Shown: positions 1-9,113 of the stretch, in pieces | How positions within the stretch are numbered: position 1 is the first letter of the stretch | Layout: the number at the start of each line of letters is the position of its first letter | DNA from: Conidiobolus incongruus B7586 | Lineage: Eukaryota > Entomophthoromycota > Entomophthoromycetes > Entomophthorales > Conidiobolaceae | Length of the DNA stretch: 12,918 nucleotides | Direction: 5' to 3' | Assembly (NCBI GenBank): GCA_000697335.1 | Contig: JNEM01010446.1 | Location: forward strand, 1 to 12,918 | Translations under genes and position numbers: made by a program | Notes under the pieces: generated by a model | Told to the model about the DNA's origin: nothing | What the model saw: the letters and a program-made list of their open reading frames with translations, nothing else | Database searches by the model: none

Positions 1-936
1 TACTTGATCAATATCTTTCTCTTCCATGGGGCGGAGTGGTAAACTGAGAGTATCTGGAAGTTTGTACTTTTCCAATTCAAGTTCCATGGTAGAGTCTCTG
101 GGAACATAACTGAACTTGACATCTACCAACTTGGGGAAGTTTATAGAGCGGTGATAGTAAGGACATGTGGCAATGGGGGTGGGAATGGTAATACCAGCAG
201 TGTACACAGCTTGGAAAATACCAGTAAGGTTGACACGACGAGTGATTTCCTTAATCAACACAGGGGAGAATCGCTTATTTCTCAACTTCTTATGAACACA
301 TAAAAAGTTAATTTCAACCATTGGCATACTTTTGCCGACAGCAGCAATTTTCATGGGGATAGCAGAAATGAAGGCAATCAACTTTTTACTAGCGACAACG
401 CGAATACCTACGTGCCATTGTTCTTTCCAGCCAGGAGGATTCAATGCCCAGCGCAAAAATTCTGGGGAATAATCGAATCTAAACATTTCATGTTGATCTT
501 CACCATAATTCAAATTTAATAATTCGTAAAGATCTTTAAGCTAATTAAAATAAGTTTATATTCATTATGTATTTGATAATATATATTACTTCAGCATCAT
601 CATCGATATTAATTAAACACCATTCGAACTCTTTAGGAAGTGGATAGGGTTCTTTTCTAATTAAATCTTCGGGCTTGTCGCCTTCAATAGCACCAGGTGT
701 GACATCCTTATTCAATTCTAAAAACCTACAATCAAAAAGCCACTCAAACCATATAACAGAATAAAATTACCTTGTTGAGGTACTGGTTGCGTCTTCCAAA
801 ATTTATGTTCAACGGGTTGTTGAGGTTGCTGGGCTTGTTGAGCTTGCAAATTTAACAACTCTAAAAATTGTCTTAATTTTTCTTGATTGCTAATATTATC
901 TTTAGAATCTTCTTGTTCTTTTTTAGGTGGTACCAT
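1..936 (-). CDS. NMT1: N-myristoyltransferase (glycylpeptide N-tetradecanoyltransferase), N-terminal part, three exons, cut by window edge
   Basis: The enzyme moves myristate from myristoyl-CoA to the N-terminal glycine of target proteins, normally in the cytosol or at ribosomes. Exons are 936-771, 717-590 and 540-1 on the minus strand, giving 278 residues. The family is usually 400-500 aa, so the C-terminal half, including the carboxylate used in catalysis, lies outside. Residues 1-42 are hydrophilic and Gln-rich (about 31-42). Then come the family blocks [10 protein letters not shown] (44-53), [20 protein letters not shown] (about 102-121), [14 protein letters not shown] (122-135), HVGIRV, and the signature EINFLCVHK (174-182), whose FL pair forms the oxyanion hole in known NMTs. 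[10 protein letters not shown] follows near 211-220. The start is the only ATG before the conserved core. A T/A-rich leader with TATAAAAA lies only about 15 nt upstream. Splicing restores an unbroken family match, so the assignment is very secure. Confidence 0.97.
541..589 (-). other. Intron 2 of NMT1 (49 nt)
   Basis: The donor is GTAATATATA after the codons for DDDAE, and the acceptor is TTTTAATTAG before LKDLYELL. It is phase 0. Removing it joins two segments that are adjacent in NMT proteins, and the donor matches the GTAAT start of the other introns in the window. Confidence 0.92.
718..770 (-). other. Intron 1 of NMT1 (53 nt)
   Basis: The donor on the minus strand is GTAATTTTAT just after the Gln-Gln codons of PVPQQ. 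The acceptor is the distal TTTTTAG; using it gives [15 protein letters not shown] in frame (phase 1), a good NMT match. An AG eight bases earlier would bring an immediate stop, so the distal site is chosen. Confidence 0.9.
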
Positions 937-1480
937 ATTTATTTACTTTTTTTTATAGGGTATTGAATAGTATATATTCATTAAAATTAATTATTATAGT
1001 CAATCACAAAAATAGTATTTATGGGATGAAATTAAGATATATTCTTGTGTGTTAAATTAATATATCCTAGTTGTTCATTTTTGTAATTCTTTTCGAAATT
1101 AATTTACGTCATCTCAAATTTTCTCATACAAATATTCATTATTTAAAAACATATGAATATTAATGGATTAATATAGCTGAACAAGATATTATTGTTGAAT
1201 ATAGTATATTCAATAAAATTCAACATAATAATGATAATATAAAAATATTATATATTAAATACTGTTCAAAGTTTTAACAACTTAAACGCTTTTAGAGAAT
1301 TAAGAATAAAAAATATAATTTTTAGAAATACAAGGTAATATAAGGTTATCTTAAGATATAAATTTAATTATGAAAAAATTCGTTTGATCATTAAAAGGTT
1401 CAATTATGTTATTAGTTAAAGCACTCCTTGATTTAATACAGGTAAAACTCTATTATGGAATGCCTAATAATCAAGTATTT
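937..1480. other. AT-rich spacer upstream of NMT1
   Basis: No reading frame of coding character, RNA gene or recognisable element was seen here. The first few hundred bases presumably hold the NMT1 promoter. Sequence from about 1420 onward begins to resemble the arm repeat described for 1480-1998, but the start of that similarity cannot be fixed by eye. Confidence 0.5.
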
Positions 1481-1998
1481 AAGCTCATCGTTTGATATTG
1501 TAAAAATCATAAATACTGGTATAAAGTCAATTATCATAATTACCAAGTTATCATTTGTTAATTGCAAATATGCATTTTAAAAGTTTGTTGATGATTTCAA
1601 TAAATTAAATTCATAATTATAGAAACAATTACTATATTAACAAGTAAAAATAAAAAACTGATATATTATTCGATTTTATATATCAGTTTATTGCTAAATT
1701 TCATAATAATATAAATATAATTTCATATTAATTTATGGAGACTATGATAAAGGTGTTTAAGTCAATTACCTAATTTGTTTAAAATATGCTTATCTTAAAT
1801 TTTCATAAGTATAAATAATATTGAACTTAATCACTTTTTTAATAACTTTACTATTATTTTAAAAATTTATTATTGTAATATTCTTTTACTCATTACATAT
1901 TTCGAATATATATGATAATTGTTAAATATTAATATTTTGCAAAACAATTGAAATTTTGATTAGAAATATATCAATAATATTCAACTATTTGTTGTATT
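1480..1998 (+). repeat. Decayed extra copy of the arm repeat, direct with the left arm
   Basis: Several blocks line up in order with the inner half of the left arm (about 2600-2932). TAAAAATCATAAATACT at about 1501 matches TAAAAATCACAAATACT at about 2613. AGTTATCA follows in both. The stretch around ATGCTTATCTTAAATTTTCATAAGTATAAATAATATTGAACTTAATCAC (about 1785-1832) corresponds to ATAATTATCTTATATCATTATATTTAAATTTTATTAATTTAATCAT (about 2798-2842) with scattered changes. Both copies run into the same motif, TCAAAAATACC, at 1999 and 2933. Low complexity makes chance similarity a real concern, so the call rests on the order of blocks and the shared end. Confidence 0.5.
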
Positions 1999-2932
1999 TC
2001 AAAAATACCCGTCTGTCTAGATTTGATAGTTAGGTTCACATTACCCCCTGCTCATGGTGTAATTGTTAGTCCATAATCAAGTGATATTCTTTAGCTCCTT
2101 TATTAGAATTTATTCAAAACCTATGTCACTCACTGAATGAATTATTTAAACCCCAAAGTGTCAAGAATAACAAGGGAGGTTTTTTTCTGAATATACTGCT
2201 ATGACGTCTCAACAGTAATTTTTAAGACATACAGTCCCAATACGTTAAAGAGCAGGATTAATAAATAATTGACTAAATCATATTACAAGTACTTTTCTAA
2301 CCACAATCTTTGTTCCTCAAAACTTATAAAAACTCAACATATTATTTAATTTTCAATATTTCATACAAATTCATTAAAGTTCTTATTAATGCATTTTATA
2401 AGTTCATTTTGAAATTTGAAATATAAGTAAATACAATTAGACATTTGGATTTGATAAAAATTTTGTGAGAGAGAGTGATATATTGAATTTAGCTTAAATT
2501 ATTTTTAAAAATTTCATTAATATTTTAATTGAATGAGAGTGCTAAGGAATCATGAATATCTTTAATGATTATATTTCATTCTATAAAGGATGGTAATATT
2601 TTTTAAAGCTAATAAAAATCACAAATACTATTGAATTAATTTTTGACCCTTTAAATAGTTATCAAATTTTTATTTTTTATTCATTTAAACTTAATTGTTT
2701 ATCAATAATAATCAAAATATTTAAATATAGATTATAGTTATATCAAAATTAAATAATTTAAATTAATGAATCTATGTGGTTAATTGTTGTTTTGAATATA
2801 ATTATCTTATATCATTATATTTAAATTTTATTAATTTAATCATATACTAATATATTCATTGATATTAAAATTCTGGGTTTTTGTAAATAACTTCTATTAG
2901 AAATAATTGCTTCTAACAATCGATTCGGCAAC
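1999..2932 (+). repeat. Left arm of large decayed inverted repeat (pairs with 4226-5285)
   Basis: The reverse complement of this segment aligns along most of its length with 4226-5285. The outer 280 bases are best kept. Blocks shared in order with the right arm include AATCCTGCTCTTTAA, TTGGGACT, TGTCTTAAA, TGTTGAGACGTC, TAGCAG, TGACATAG, TAAAGAATATCA, TTATGGA and GGTATTTTT followed by AAATACAACA. A further block, TAGAAAAGTACTTGTAATA, continues inward, and weaker matches run on to the inner end. No open frame of note lies within it. The arm is old: many substitutions and small indels separate the two copies. Confidence 0.88.
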
Positions 2933-4225
2933 TCAAAAATACCAGTCTAAAAAATCAGTTATTAAAGAATTAAAAACAATAATATAGTATTGCTGCATCT
3001 CATTTTTGGTGAAGAGTCCTCTCCTTGATATTAATCTTTGTTCGAGGCAATGGAAAAACACTTAGTGCCAGGCCTGGGAGAGTAAGGTGGATGTCAAAGC
3101 TCTTCCAGACCACAACCATGAATACAATCTTTGACAAGCTTAGGATGATGCGGAGAAGCATTATCATAAATACAATAAATATTACTAGATTTAAAGGATT
3201 CAGAGCATTTGATTTTCAAATTACTTGCCATTGAATTGATTTGTTTGATGTAATGAGAGTGTTTAAGAGACTTGCTTACATCTAGACGCTCGTGATAGAT
3301 GATTCCAATTGTATACCACTAAACACAGAGTAAATGTTTTTCCTAAATCATCAGATTTTTGGATGAAAGTTACTTTTTCTTTGACATTTGTAATAGTATA
3401 TTTTATTTGGTTATCATAATCCACTCATGTTTTTCAGTAGTCACAATTTTTGATAAAACACCATTTGAATTTAATTTTTTAAGAAGTTCATGGCAGATAT
3501 CAATTCAACCTACTTGGTTGTGATCCAGTCATTGGCCTGGGATTAAAGTAGTTTGTTTTTTTTGAGAAATTCGAAAGTTTTAACCTTTTACTCTTTTGAG
3601 ATTAACTTAGGTTAAGTACCTATCCCAGTTCCTGTTGTTTGAGTAGTAGATTAATTTCTGTAGGAATATCAATGTGTTTATCTATCACTTATTTTTATTG
3701 AGTGTTATAGTTGTGAATGATGATATTTTGAACTAGTTTGAACTGATTAACCAATAAAAAACATTGGTTTTCAAATATTCATATCACTATTAACTGATAA
3801 AACTCTATTATAATTATCTGTAGCAGTATAATAGTGATAATGAAGATTGAATAAGCTTTGACAAATTTTGGTTTTATCCATAATACTGTTAAGCGTTATT
3901 GACTGTTTATTAATATTCATCATTCATATTGTATTAAATATATCAGATCCACTTAGTCAAATTGCAATAGTTTTAATTGTTTATTTTTGAATTCAAAACA
4001 ATGAATTTGAAGATAAATGAATATTTCTAATAATTAAATATATAATTAATTTAAATATCGACATGAATAATATATTCACGTTGAATCTTTCAATTTATTC
4101 AATATTACCATAATTGAATAAATATATACACATGCTTATGAATATAATTCGAAAATTGATTAAAATTCAGATGTTCACCTTTTTAATTTATATCAAATAT
4201 ACATTATTTTATTTGGTATTTTTAA
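2933..4225 (-). mobile_element. Decayed mariner-type DNA transposon (about 1.3 kb)
   Basis: The segment is bounded by inward-facing copies of one motif: TCAAAAATACCAGTCTA at 2933 and, on the other strand, TTAAAAATACCAAATAA ending at 4225. The distance of 1.29 kb is typical of mariner elements. It contains a broken mariner transposase on the minus strand whose 3' end lies about 60 bases from the left end, as expected for a mariner. The N-terminal third (about 3610-4020) is too decayed to recognise. No clean TA target duplication can be fixed because similarity between the flanking arms continues across the boundary. Confidence 0.72.
2990..3610 (-). pseudogene. Mariner-family transposase relic (catalytic domain)
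   Basis: Read in three frames of the minus strand, pieces match the mariner transposase in order. DICHELLKKLNSNG and KIVTT (about 3520-3430) correspond to the block before the first catalytic Asp, but no clean GDE follows. GIIYHERLDVSKSLKHSHYI (about 3305-3245) matches the central block. YDNASPHHPKLVKD (about 3168-3127) is the second catalytic Asp block, usually HDNARPH. HPPYSP (3093-3076) follows at exactly the family spacing. After a frame change the family sequence SPDLAPSDYHLF reads SPGLALSVFPLP, so the third catalytic Asp (D34D spacing) is Val. An in-frame stop precedes HPPYSP and others lie upstream. The protein cannot be made. Confidence 0.88.
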
Positions 4226-5285
4226 CCCGATTTACATAATACTTCAATTATTTAAATGAATTATTAACTGATAAAGTTGTATATTAATTATAGTCATTTA
4301 ATTTAATATTTATGATTAAAATAAGCTATATTTTGATGATATGTCTTAAATTTACTTCTAACTAATGTAAAAATTAAAATAAAAAAGGTATATTATCGTT
4401 GTAGTTATACTGAATAAATATATAAACACAATATATAACAATTAAACTGGTTTATCACAAATAGATTTGTAATGAAAGTTTGGAATAATCATATATGTTG
4501 TTTTATAACCAAAATCTCGAATTAGGATTATTTTTAAAAAATACTAATGGAATAAATGATATATCGTGATTTAAATACCATTATGAAAAGGAACTAGTTT
4601 AAGTGCTATTATATATTACTAAAATATGCAAGTGAAATTTTTAAAAAAACAAATAAAAAACACAAAATTTATAGAGGTTACATGATCAATTTTTAGTATA
4701 TTGTTTAAATGAAGCATCTTCATTAAACCAATTTGAATATTTCAATAAATAATTCATTTTAGGTTTTGATAATTTATTAAAGCAAATTTTATGTTCACAT
4801 ATTAGCTAATGAGTTATTAATAACTTCTAACCATTAACTATTACTTTTACTCAATTATTATTAATATTTCAATTTACTCTATATATGAAATTTTCTTATA
4901 AAATTCACGAGTTAAAAAATCAATTTTAAATTGTGAAAACTGATAAATAAAATTTTGTTTTGATTATGTGTTGTGTTTTGTAAATAAAGATTTTGTTTTT
5001 AGAAAAGTACTTGTAATACAATTTAATAAACTAATTTATCAATCCTGCTCTTTAATGGTTTGGGACTATTTGTCTTAAAGTTTATTTACTTGTTGAGACG
5101 TCGTAGCAGAATATCCAAAAAAACTCTCTTTGCCTCTTCTGAGTTTAAATAGTTTATTTAGTACATGACATAGCATTCGTTAAATGGAATTAAAGAATAT
5201 CATTTAGTTATGGATTGACAGAGCTATTCTAAATGAAGGATAATATTGATTTAACTATTAAATCAATACAGACAGGTATTTTTAA
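4226..5285 (-). repeat. Right arm of large decayed inverted repeat (pairs with 1999-2932)
   Basis: This is the mirror copy of the left arm, slightly longer. Its outer part (about 4970-5285) is the best match, ending in CAGACAGGTATTTTTAAAATACAACA against CAGACGGGTATTTTTGAAATACAACA in the reverse complement of the left arm. Inner matches include GAAATTTTTAAAAA (about 4634) and TTTAAAAAATACTAATGG (about 4531). Some similarity with the reverse complement of sequence left of 1999 may continue for 30-60 bases beyond 5285, so the outer end is not sharp. Confidence 0.85.
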
Positions 5286-6447
5286 AATACAACATAGAGC
5301 TGATAATTATTCAAGTCTAGTTTAATAGAATTGAACCAGTGATCGAAAAAAATTGTTTATTTCATGCCAATATCTGTTATTGTTTAATCTTCTTATTTGA
5401 AATATATTAATAACATTAAAAATGAAAATCTGCTGAATTATTTATATGTAATATATCACAAACTAAAGATTCTAGACTATCCAAATAATAGGTATTAACT
5501 ATTGAAAAACTCAAAACATAAGCCAAGAGATTTTCAAATATATTGTTAATATGCAATGAAAACATTTAATGTTTTTTAAAATATATATATGTTATAAAAT
5601 AAATGAATTTGTTTTTAAATTGCCACAATTTGAAATTTTCATTTTATATTACTTGAAATGTATTATATACTAAAAAGTAGCAAAGTAATATGAGAAATTA
5701 TTTATTAATTCAACGTGCAGCAATTTAGATTCAGATAAATTACAATAATTGGTTGTTAATCATAGAGATCAATTTCTCCAGTTAACAATGTCTATATTTT
5801 TCAGGTTAAAACAAGATTACACAAACTTACATGTTACTGGACACTTTAAGTTCCAACAAGACACAGTGAACCTTTTCATAAATCATGACTATTCAATTTT
5901 AAAGGCCTTTGATTTAAAATATAATTTTGAATCAAATAATAGACTATTACCGATGAGTGCCTAGCTTATTTTTTTTCGAATTCAAGTTAATAAGATAAAA
6001 ATATTTTAACTCATTAATCAGATATCATTATTTAATATATATTAACCAAACCTTTCAAGATCATAAAACAGGTGCTTTAATGAGTAAAATATAAATATGA
6101 AAGATTAACTAGGTGCTCTATTGATATTAAGTACTTTAAAAATGATCAAATAAAAGTTTTAAATTCTTTTGTCTACTATGATAATAAAATTTAACATAAA
6201 TTGATTTTATTAATATTTTATTTCAATTTTAATCGAATTTTTTTATATCATTTTTACATTCATAATATCTTTTCAATTAATTTCAAAATACTATGACCTC
6301 TTCCAAGCATTGGCCAATAATAGACTTAGTAAACAACAGTTTATTAGTTAAGTAAAGAAATATTAACAAAAATGATAAAAATTGAAAATTATATTATTAT
6401 TATTGTGAAGATTTAATTTCGCAGAAAATAAAGGAAATTTGAATATT
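5286..6447. other. AT-rich spacer downstream of the Sec14-like gene
   Basis: The spacer is mostly low-complexity AT sequence. The first 60 bases may still be repeat, since TAAAATACAACA and the following bases resemble the reverse complement of 1940-1998. One higher-complexity island at about 5750-5965 is listed separately. The last 100 bases would contain the 3' untranslated region of the minus-strand gene ending at 6448. No tRNA, hairpin terminator or other gene is seen. Confidence 0.5.
5788..5964 (+). other. Small open frame or gene remnant, unrecognised (58 codons from ATG)
   Basis: The frame from the first ATG encodes a 58-aa peptide beginning MSIFFRLKQDYTNLHVTGHF and ending NNRLLPMSA. 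Its base composition is less monotonous than the surrounding spacer, which is the only reason to mention it. TATATTTTTCAG at about 5801 looks like a splice acceptor, so this could be a last exon whose upstream exons have decayed. No family match is recognised and no promoter is visible. It may be a decayed exon, a young short gene, or chance. Confidence 0.2.
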
Positions 6448-7320
6448 TTAAGTTTGTGATGTTTGTTTTTGATATAAAAATTGCTCAAAAGCCTTATAAT
6501 AAGATTCGCTCTCGAATTCAAATGATTTATCTCCACCATAATCGCAGTGAAGGTATTTTCTATCTATATAATCTGTTAATTTCACGTATCCAGAAGGGAC
6601 ATTGTTTTTATCCTTATCCTTGGAATTTACAAAGCAGATTTTTTTAACTGTGCAAGGATCAATAAAAGGTGATATAGTTTTGAAGAAACCCCAGAAGATC
6701 CAGGGTGCGTCCACGAGGAAAATCTTGAATACTCGCTCTGGATAATGATTAGAAAGGATATTATTTAAGATACTAACTTGTGATACTGTAACAAAATTCT
6801 TGATTTTAATATCTCTTAAATCAACAATTACGCAGATTTTTTCAACTCCTTTGGGTAGGCATTGTATGATAGATTCAACATAGAAAATGTAATGTTCAAT
6901 ACGTTTCTCAACGTTTGATACATTCTCCCTACTAGGTATTACGTGCAAGATAGGATGATTTTCCAAGTCAAAGCAATCGATATAGAGCTTTCCAGTTCCG
7001 TCTTCCTCTTTTATACTTTCTAAAGAAATCCTATGGGGTTGATAGCTCCGACGCCATTTCAAAGTGTCTTCCAGGCTTTGCACAGCATTTTCCAAATTCC
7101 AATGGTCTGAATGCAAGTATCTTAATAAGCAGGTATCATCGCAAAAAGCTTTGTCATCATGGATACTGGTGTCTGGATCAATCAATTCTGGAAGGCGGTC
7201 TTTAAATTTATTAAGTAAATCTTGTTGTTTGCTAGAAAGAGAGGCTATAAAATTTTTCTCTGGAATTTTCTTATCAGTAGTCAATTGTGGAATTCTGTTA
7301 CTATTTAATAAATCAGTCAT
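6448..7320 (-). CDS. Sec14-like CRAL-TRIO domain protein (probable phosphatidylinositol/lipid transfer protein)
   Basis: The protein has 290 aa and no intron. An N-terminal helical CRAL-TRIO-N region (about 35-95) carries CLLRYLHSDHWNLENAVQSL and LKWRRSYQP, matching the family pattern LLRFLRAR...A...L..WR. The lipid-binding CRAL-TRIO domain (about 108-263) includes GTGKLYIDCFD, VIVDLRD, the core NHYPERVFKIFLVDAPWIFW (191-210), SPFIDPCTVKKICF (217-230) and the closing LHCDYGG (257-263), then an acidic tail. Family members exchange phosphatidylinositol or other lipids between membranes, working in the cytosol and at Golgi or endosomal membranes. The ligand cannot be read from this sequence. The frame extends 14 codons upstream but only to a GTG, so the ATG at 7320 is taken as the start. 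No signal peptide or membrane span is evident. It is divergent from PPR-like gene 9114-11256, with 1.8 kb between them. Confidence 0.93.
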   Translation of the reverse strand: MTDLLNSNRIPQLTTDKKIPEKNFIASLSSKQQDLLNKFKDRLPELIDPDTSIHDDKAFCDDTCLLRYLHSDHWNLENAVQSLEDTLKWRRSYQPHRISLESIKEEDGTGKLYIDCFDLENHPILHVIPSRENVSNVEKRIEHYIFYVESIIQCLPKGVEKICVIVDLRDIKIKNFVTVSQVSILNNILSNHYPERVFKIFLVDAPWIFWGFFKTISPFIDPCTVKKICFVNSKDKDKNNVPSGYVKLTDYIDRKYLHCDYGGDKSFEFESESYYKAFEQFLYQKQTSQT

Positions 7321-9113
7321 TATTAAACAGATTGGAAGAAAAAATTTGAAGATGAAGTACACTATCTGGATAGATCATGGCTAACATTGATTTCATATTA
7401 TAATCGGAGTATCAGTTTTTTAGATTCTATTGGATATACCACGTATCAAATTCAAACCATCAGGAATTCTAAATTCAAATTAAAAATCGAAGCTCAGTAA
7501 TAGTTATCATACAGATTCCGATGAATATTTCTATATTAAAAATTTATTTTGCTATATTTAATTAATGTGTATTGAATATTTAATTGAAATAATATTATTA
7601 TTATATAAATTATTTTATCTATGCAAACAAAAATGATATAGAATTATTTACAATTTTACATATTGTCAAGTAATGTTTCATGAATATAAAGTATTATGAT
7701 TATACCTCTACAAATAAAATTAATATATTTAATAAATTCCGAAAAAAAACTTTATTTTTATAATAAATAATTTTTATATTTATAAGATATAGATACTCTA
7801 CAATGGTAATAATTAATTATTTTTTTATTTTTTATATCTTCAGTATAATAATTTTGAAATTTATAATTTGCATCAGAGAAGATGCAACTGTATCTACTGC
7901 TAAATATTGGATTTCATGAGACCATATATTCATATGTATATATTAAATAGTATTAAATTCATTATTTTTTTAGATTTGATTGAAAAGCTTGAAATATTTA
8001 ATGTAGTTTGCCATAGACAATATTTACACAAATTTGAAATGAAGTATTATAAAAATATTACTTTCAAAGTTTGGGATGTATTATTATGTTGAAATATAAT
8101 TCAAAATTACAAATGCATTCCATTGTGTTTGTATAAAATTACAGAAAAAATTCATACTATTAGATGTTTATATTTGTTGCTTTTAAAACCTTAAAATACA
8201 TTAATAATTTTAGATATATTTCATAGTAAATTTTCTATTGTATTGAAATAATTAAATTTTGTTTATTAAAAAGAATTAATACCCATGTATTATCAATGCA
8301 ATCAGATCAATTCATAAAATTATTTTTTTTCAATTCAAAATCTTTTTAATGATAAAGATTTAGTTGAACTTTAGAAGGTAAAAAAGTAATTGAACTTCCC
8401 CAAAAAAGAGTTTATTCCAAGAGATCTTATTATGATTAAAAATAATGACAATTTTAAATATTAACACATTATTAAATTGTATCTAAATTGAGATATTTTT
8501 AAGATTGAAAAATAAGCAGTATTTAAATATTTTTTGTATTTATCAAATAATTCTTTAATAAATAGTGACTATATGAAAAATCGCGATAGATTTTTGAGCT
8601 TGCTTGATTTAAAAAAGGTAAATCAAATCAATTTATACTAGATAACATTGATTTACGAGCTATCTTCTCACAAAATTCACTCACTTTTTCAGTACATTTT
8701 TCTCATAATGCAAAATTCACTCAAAATTTATTGTGATTTTTAATTGGAATGAAAATTAAATAAATTAAATGAATTATATGTTAAACCCATAATTTGAAGA
8801 TATTGAAGCAGAACTCTTTAAAATCGAAAAAGGCCAATATAAATTAAAAATAAAATCTTAAAAATATAGAGATAATCAATATTAATTAAAATATACTAGT
8901 TTATGATTCTGTTTAGTTAATATATACCTTAAAAGATCTCAACTTATTTATTTACTTATTATATATTGATTATTTTCTAATTTTATATACTGAATTTGAT
9001 TATTTTTTCAATTATATTTCGAATCCTAATTCCCAAATTGAATAATTAGTTTAATCTGGTTAATTTTTTGGGAATATTAAAGGATTTATTATTTATAATA
9101 TCGATTATATTTG
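7321..9113. other. AT-rich divergent spacer
   Basis: This 1.8-kb spacer separates two divergently transcribed genes and should hold both promoters. The part closest to the Sec14-like gene (about 7384-7510) is less AT-rich than the rest. A short hairpin, GCATC-N6-GATGC, lies at about 7871-7886. A 61-codon frame at 7907-8092 starts with TTG and has no recognisable content. A local duplication at 8665-8723 is listed separately. No transposon ends of the TYAAAAATACC type were found here. Confidence 0.5.
8665..8723 (+). repeat. Short local direct duplication
   Basis: CAAAATTCACTCA occurs at 8671-8683 and again at 8711-8723. Each copy is preceded by TTCTCA, directly in the first copy and after five extra bases in the second. 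The period is 40 bases. It looks like a small tandem duplication in non-coding sequence, possibly within the upstream region of the gene starting at 9114. No function is evident. Confidence 0.7.

Noticed and set aside
726-770. Use of the earlier AG as acceptor in NMT1 intron 1
   Set aside because: It leads straight into a stop codon, whereas the next AG restores the NMT reading.
3025-3234. 69-codon plus-strand frame
   Set aside because: It is antisense to the conserved mariner transposase block and does not begin with ATG; it is a shadow of the relic.
1999-5285. Repeat-induced point mutation (RIP) as cause of the arm divergence
   Set aside because: Many arm differences are C/T or G/A changes, but transversions and indels are also common, so no RIP signature can be claimed without a full alignment and dinucleotide counts.
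7321-7362. 14-codon N-terminal extension of the Sec14-like protein (hydrophobic, signal-like)
   Set aside because: It would need a GTG start. In a eukaryotic gene the ATG at 7320 is the credible start, and the apparent signal peptide is untranslated leader.
7907-8092. 61-codon plus-strand frame in the divergent spacer
   Set aside because: It has a TTG start, AT-driven composition and no recognisable motif; it is expected by chance in this sequence.
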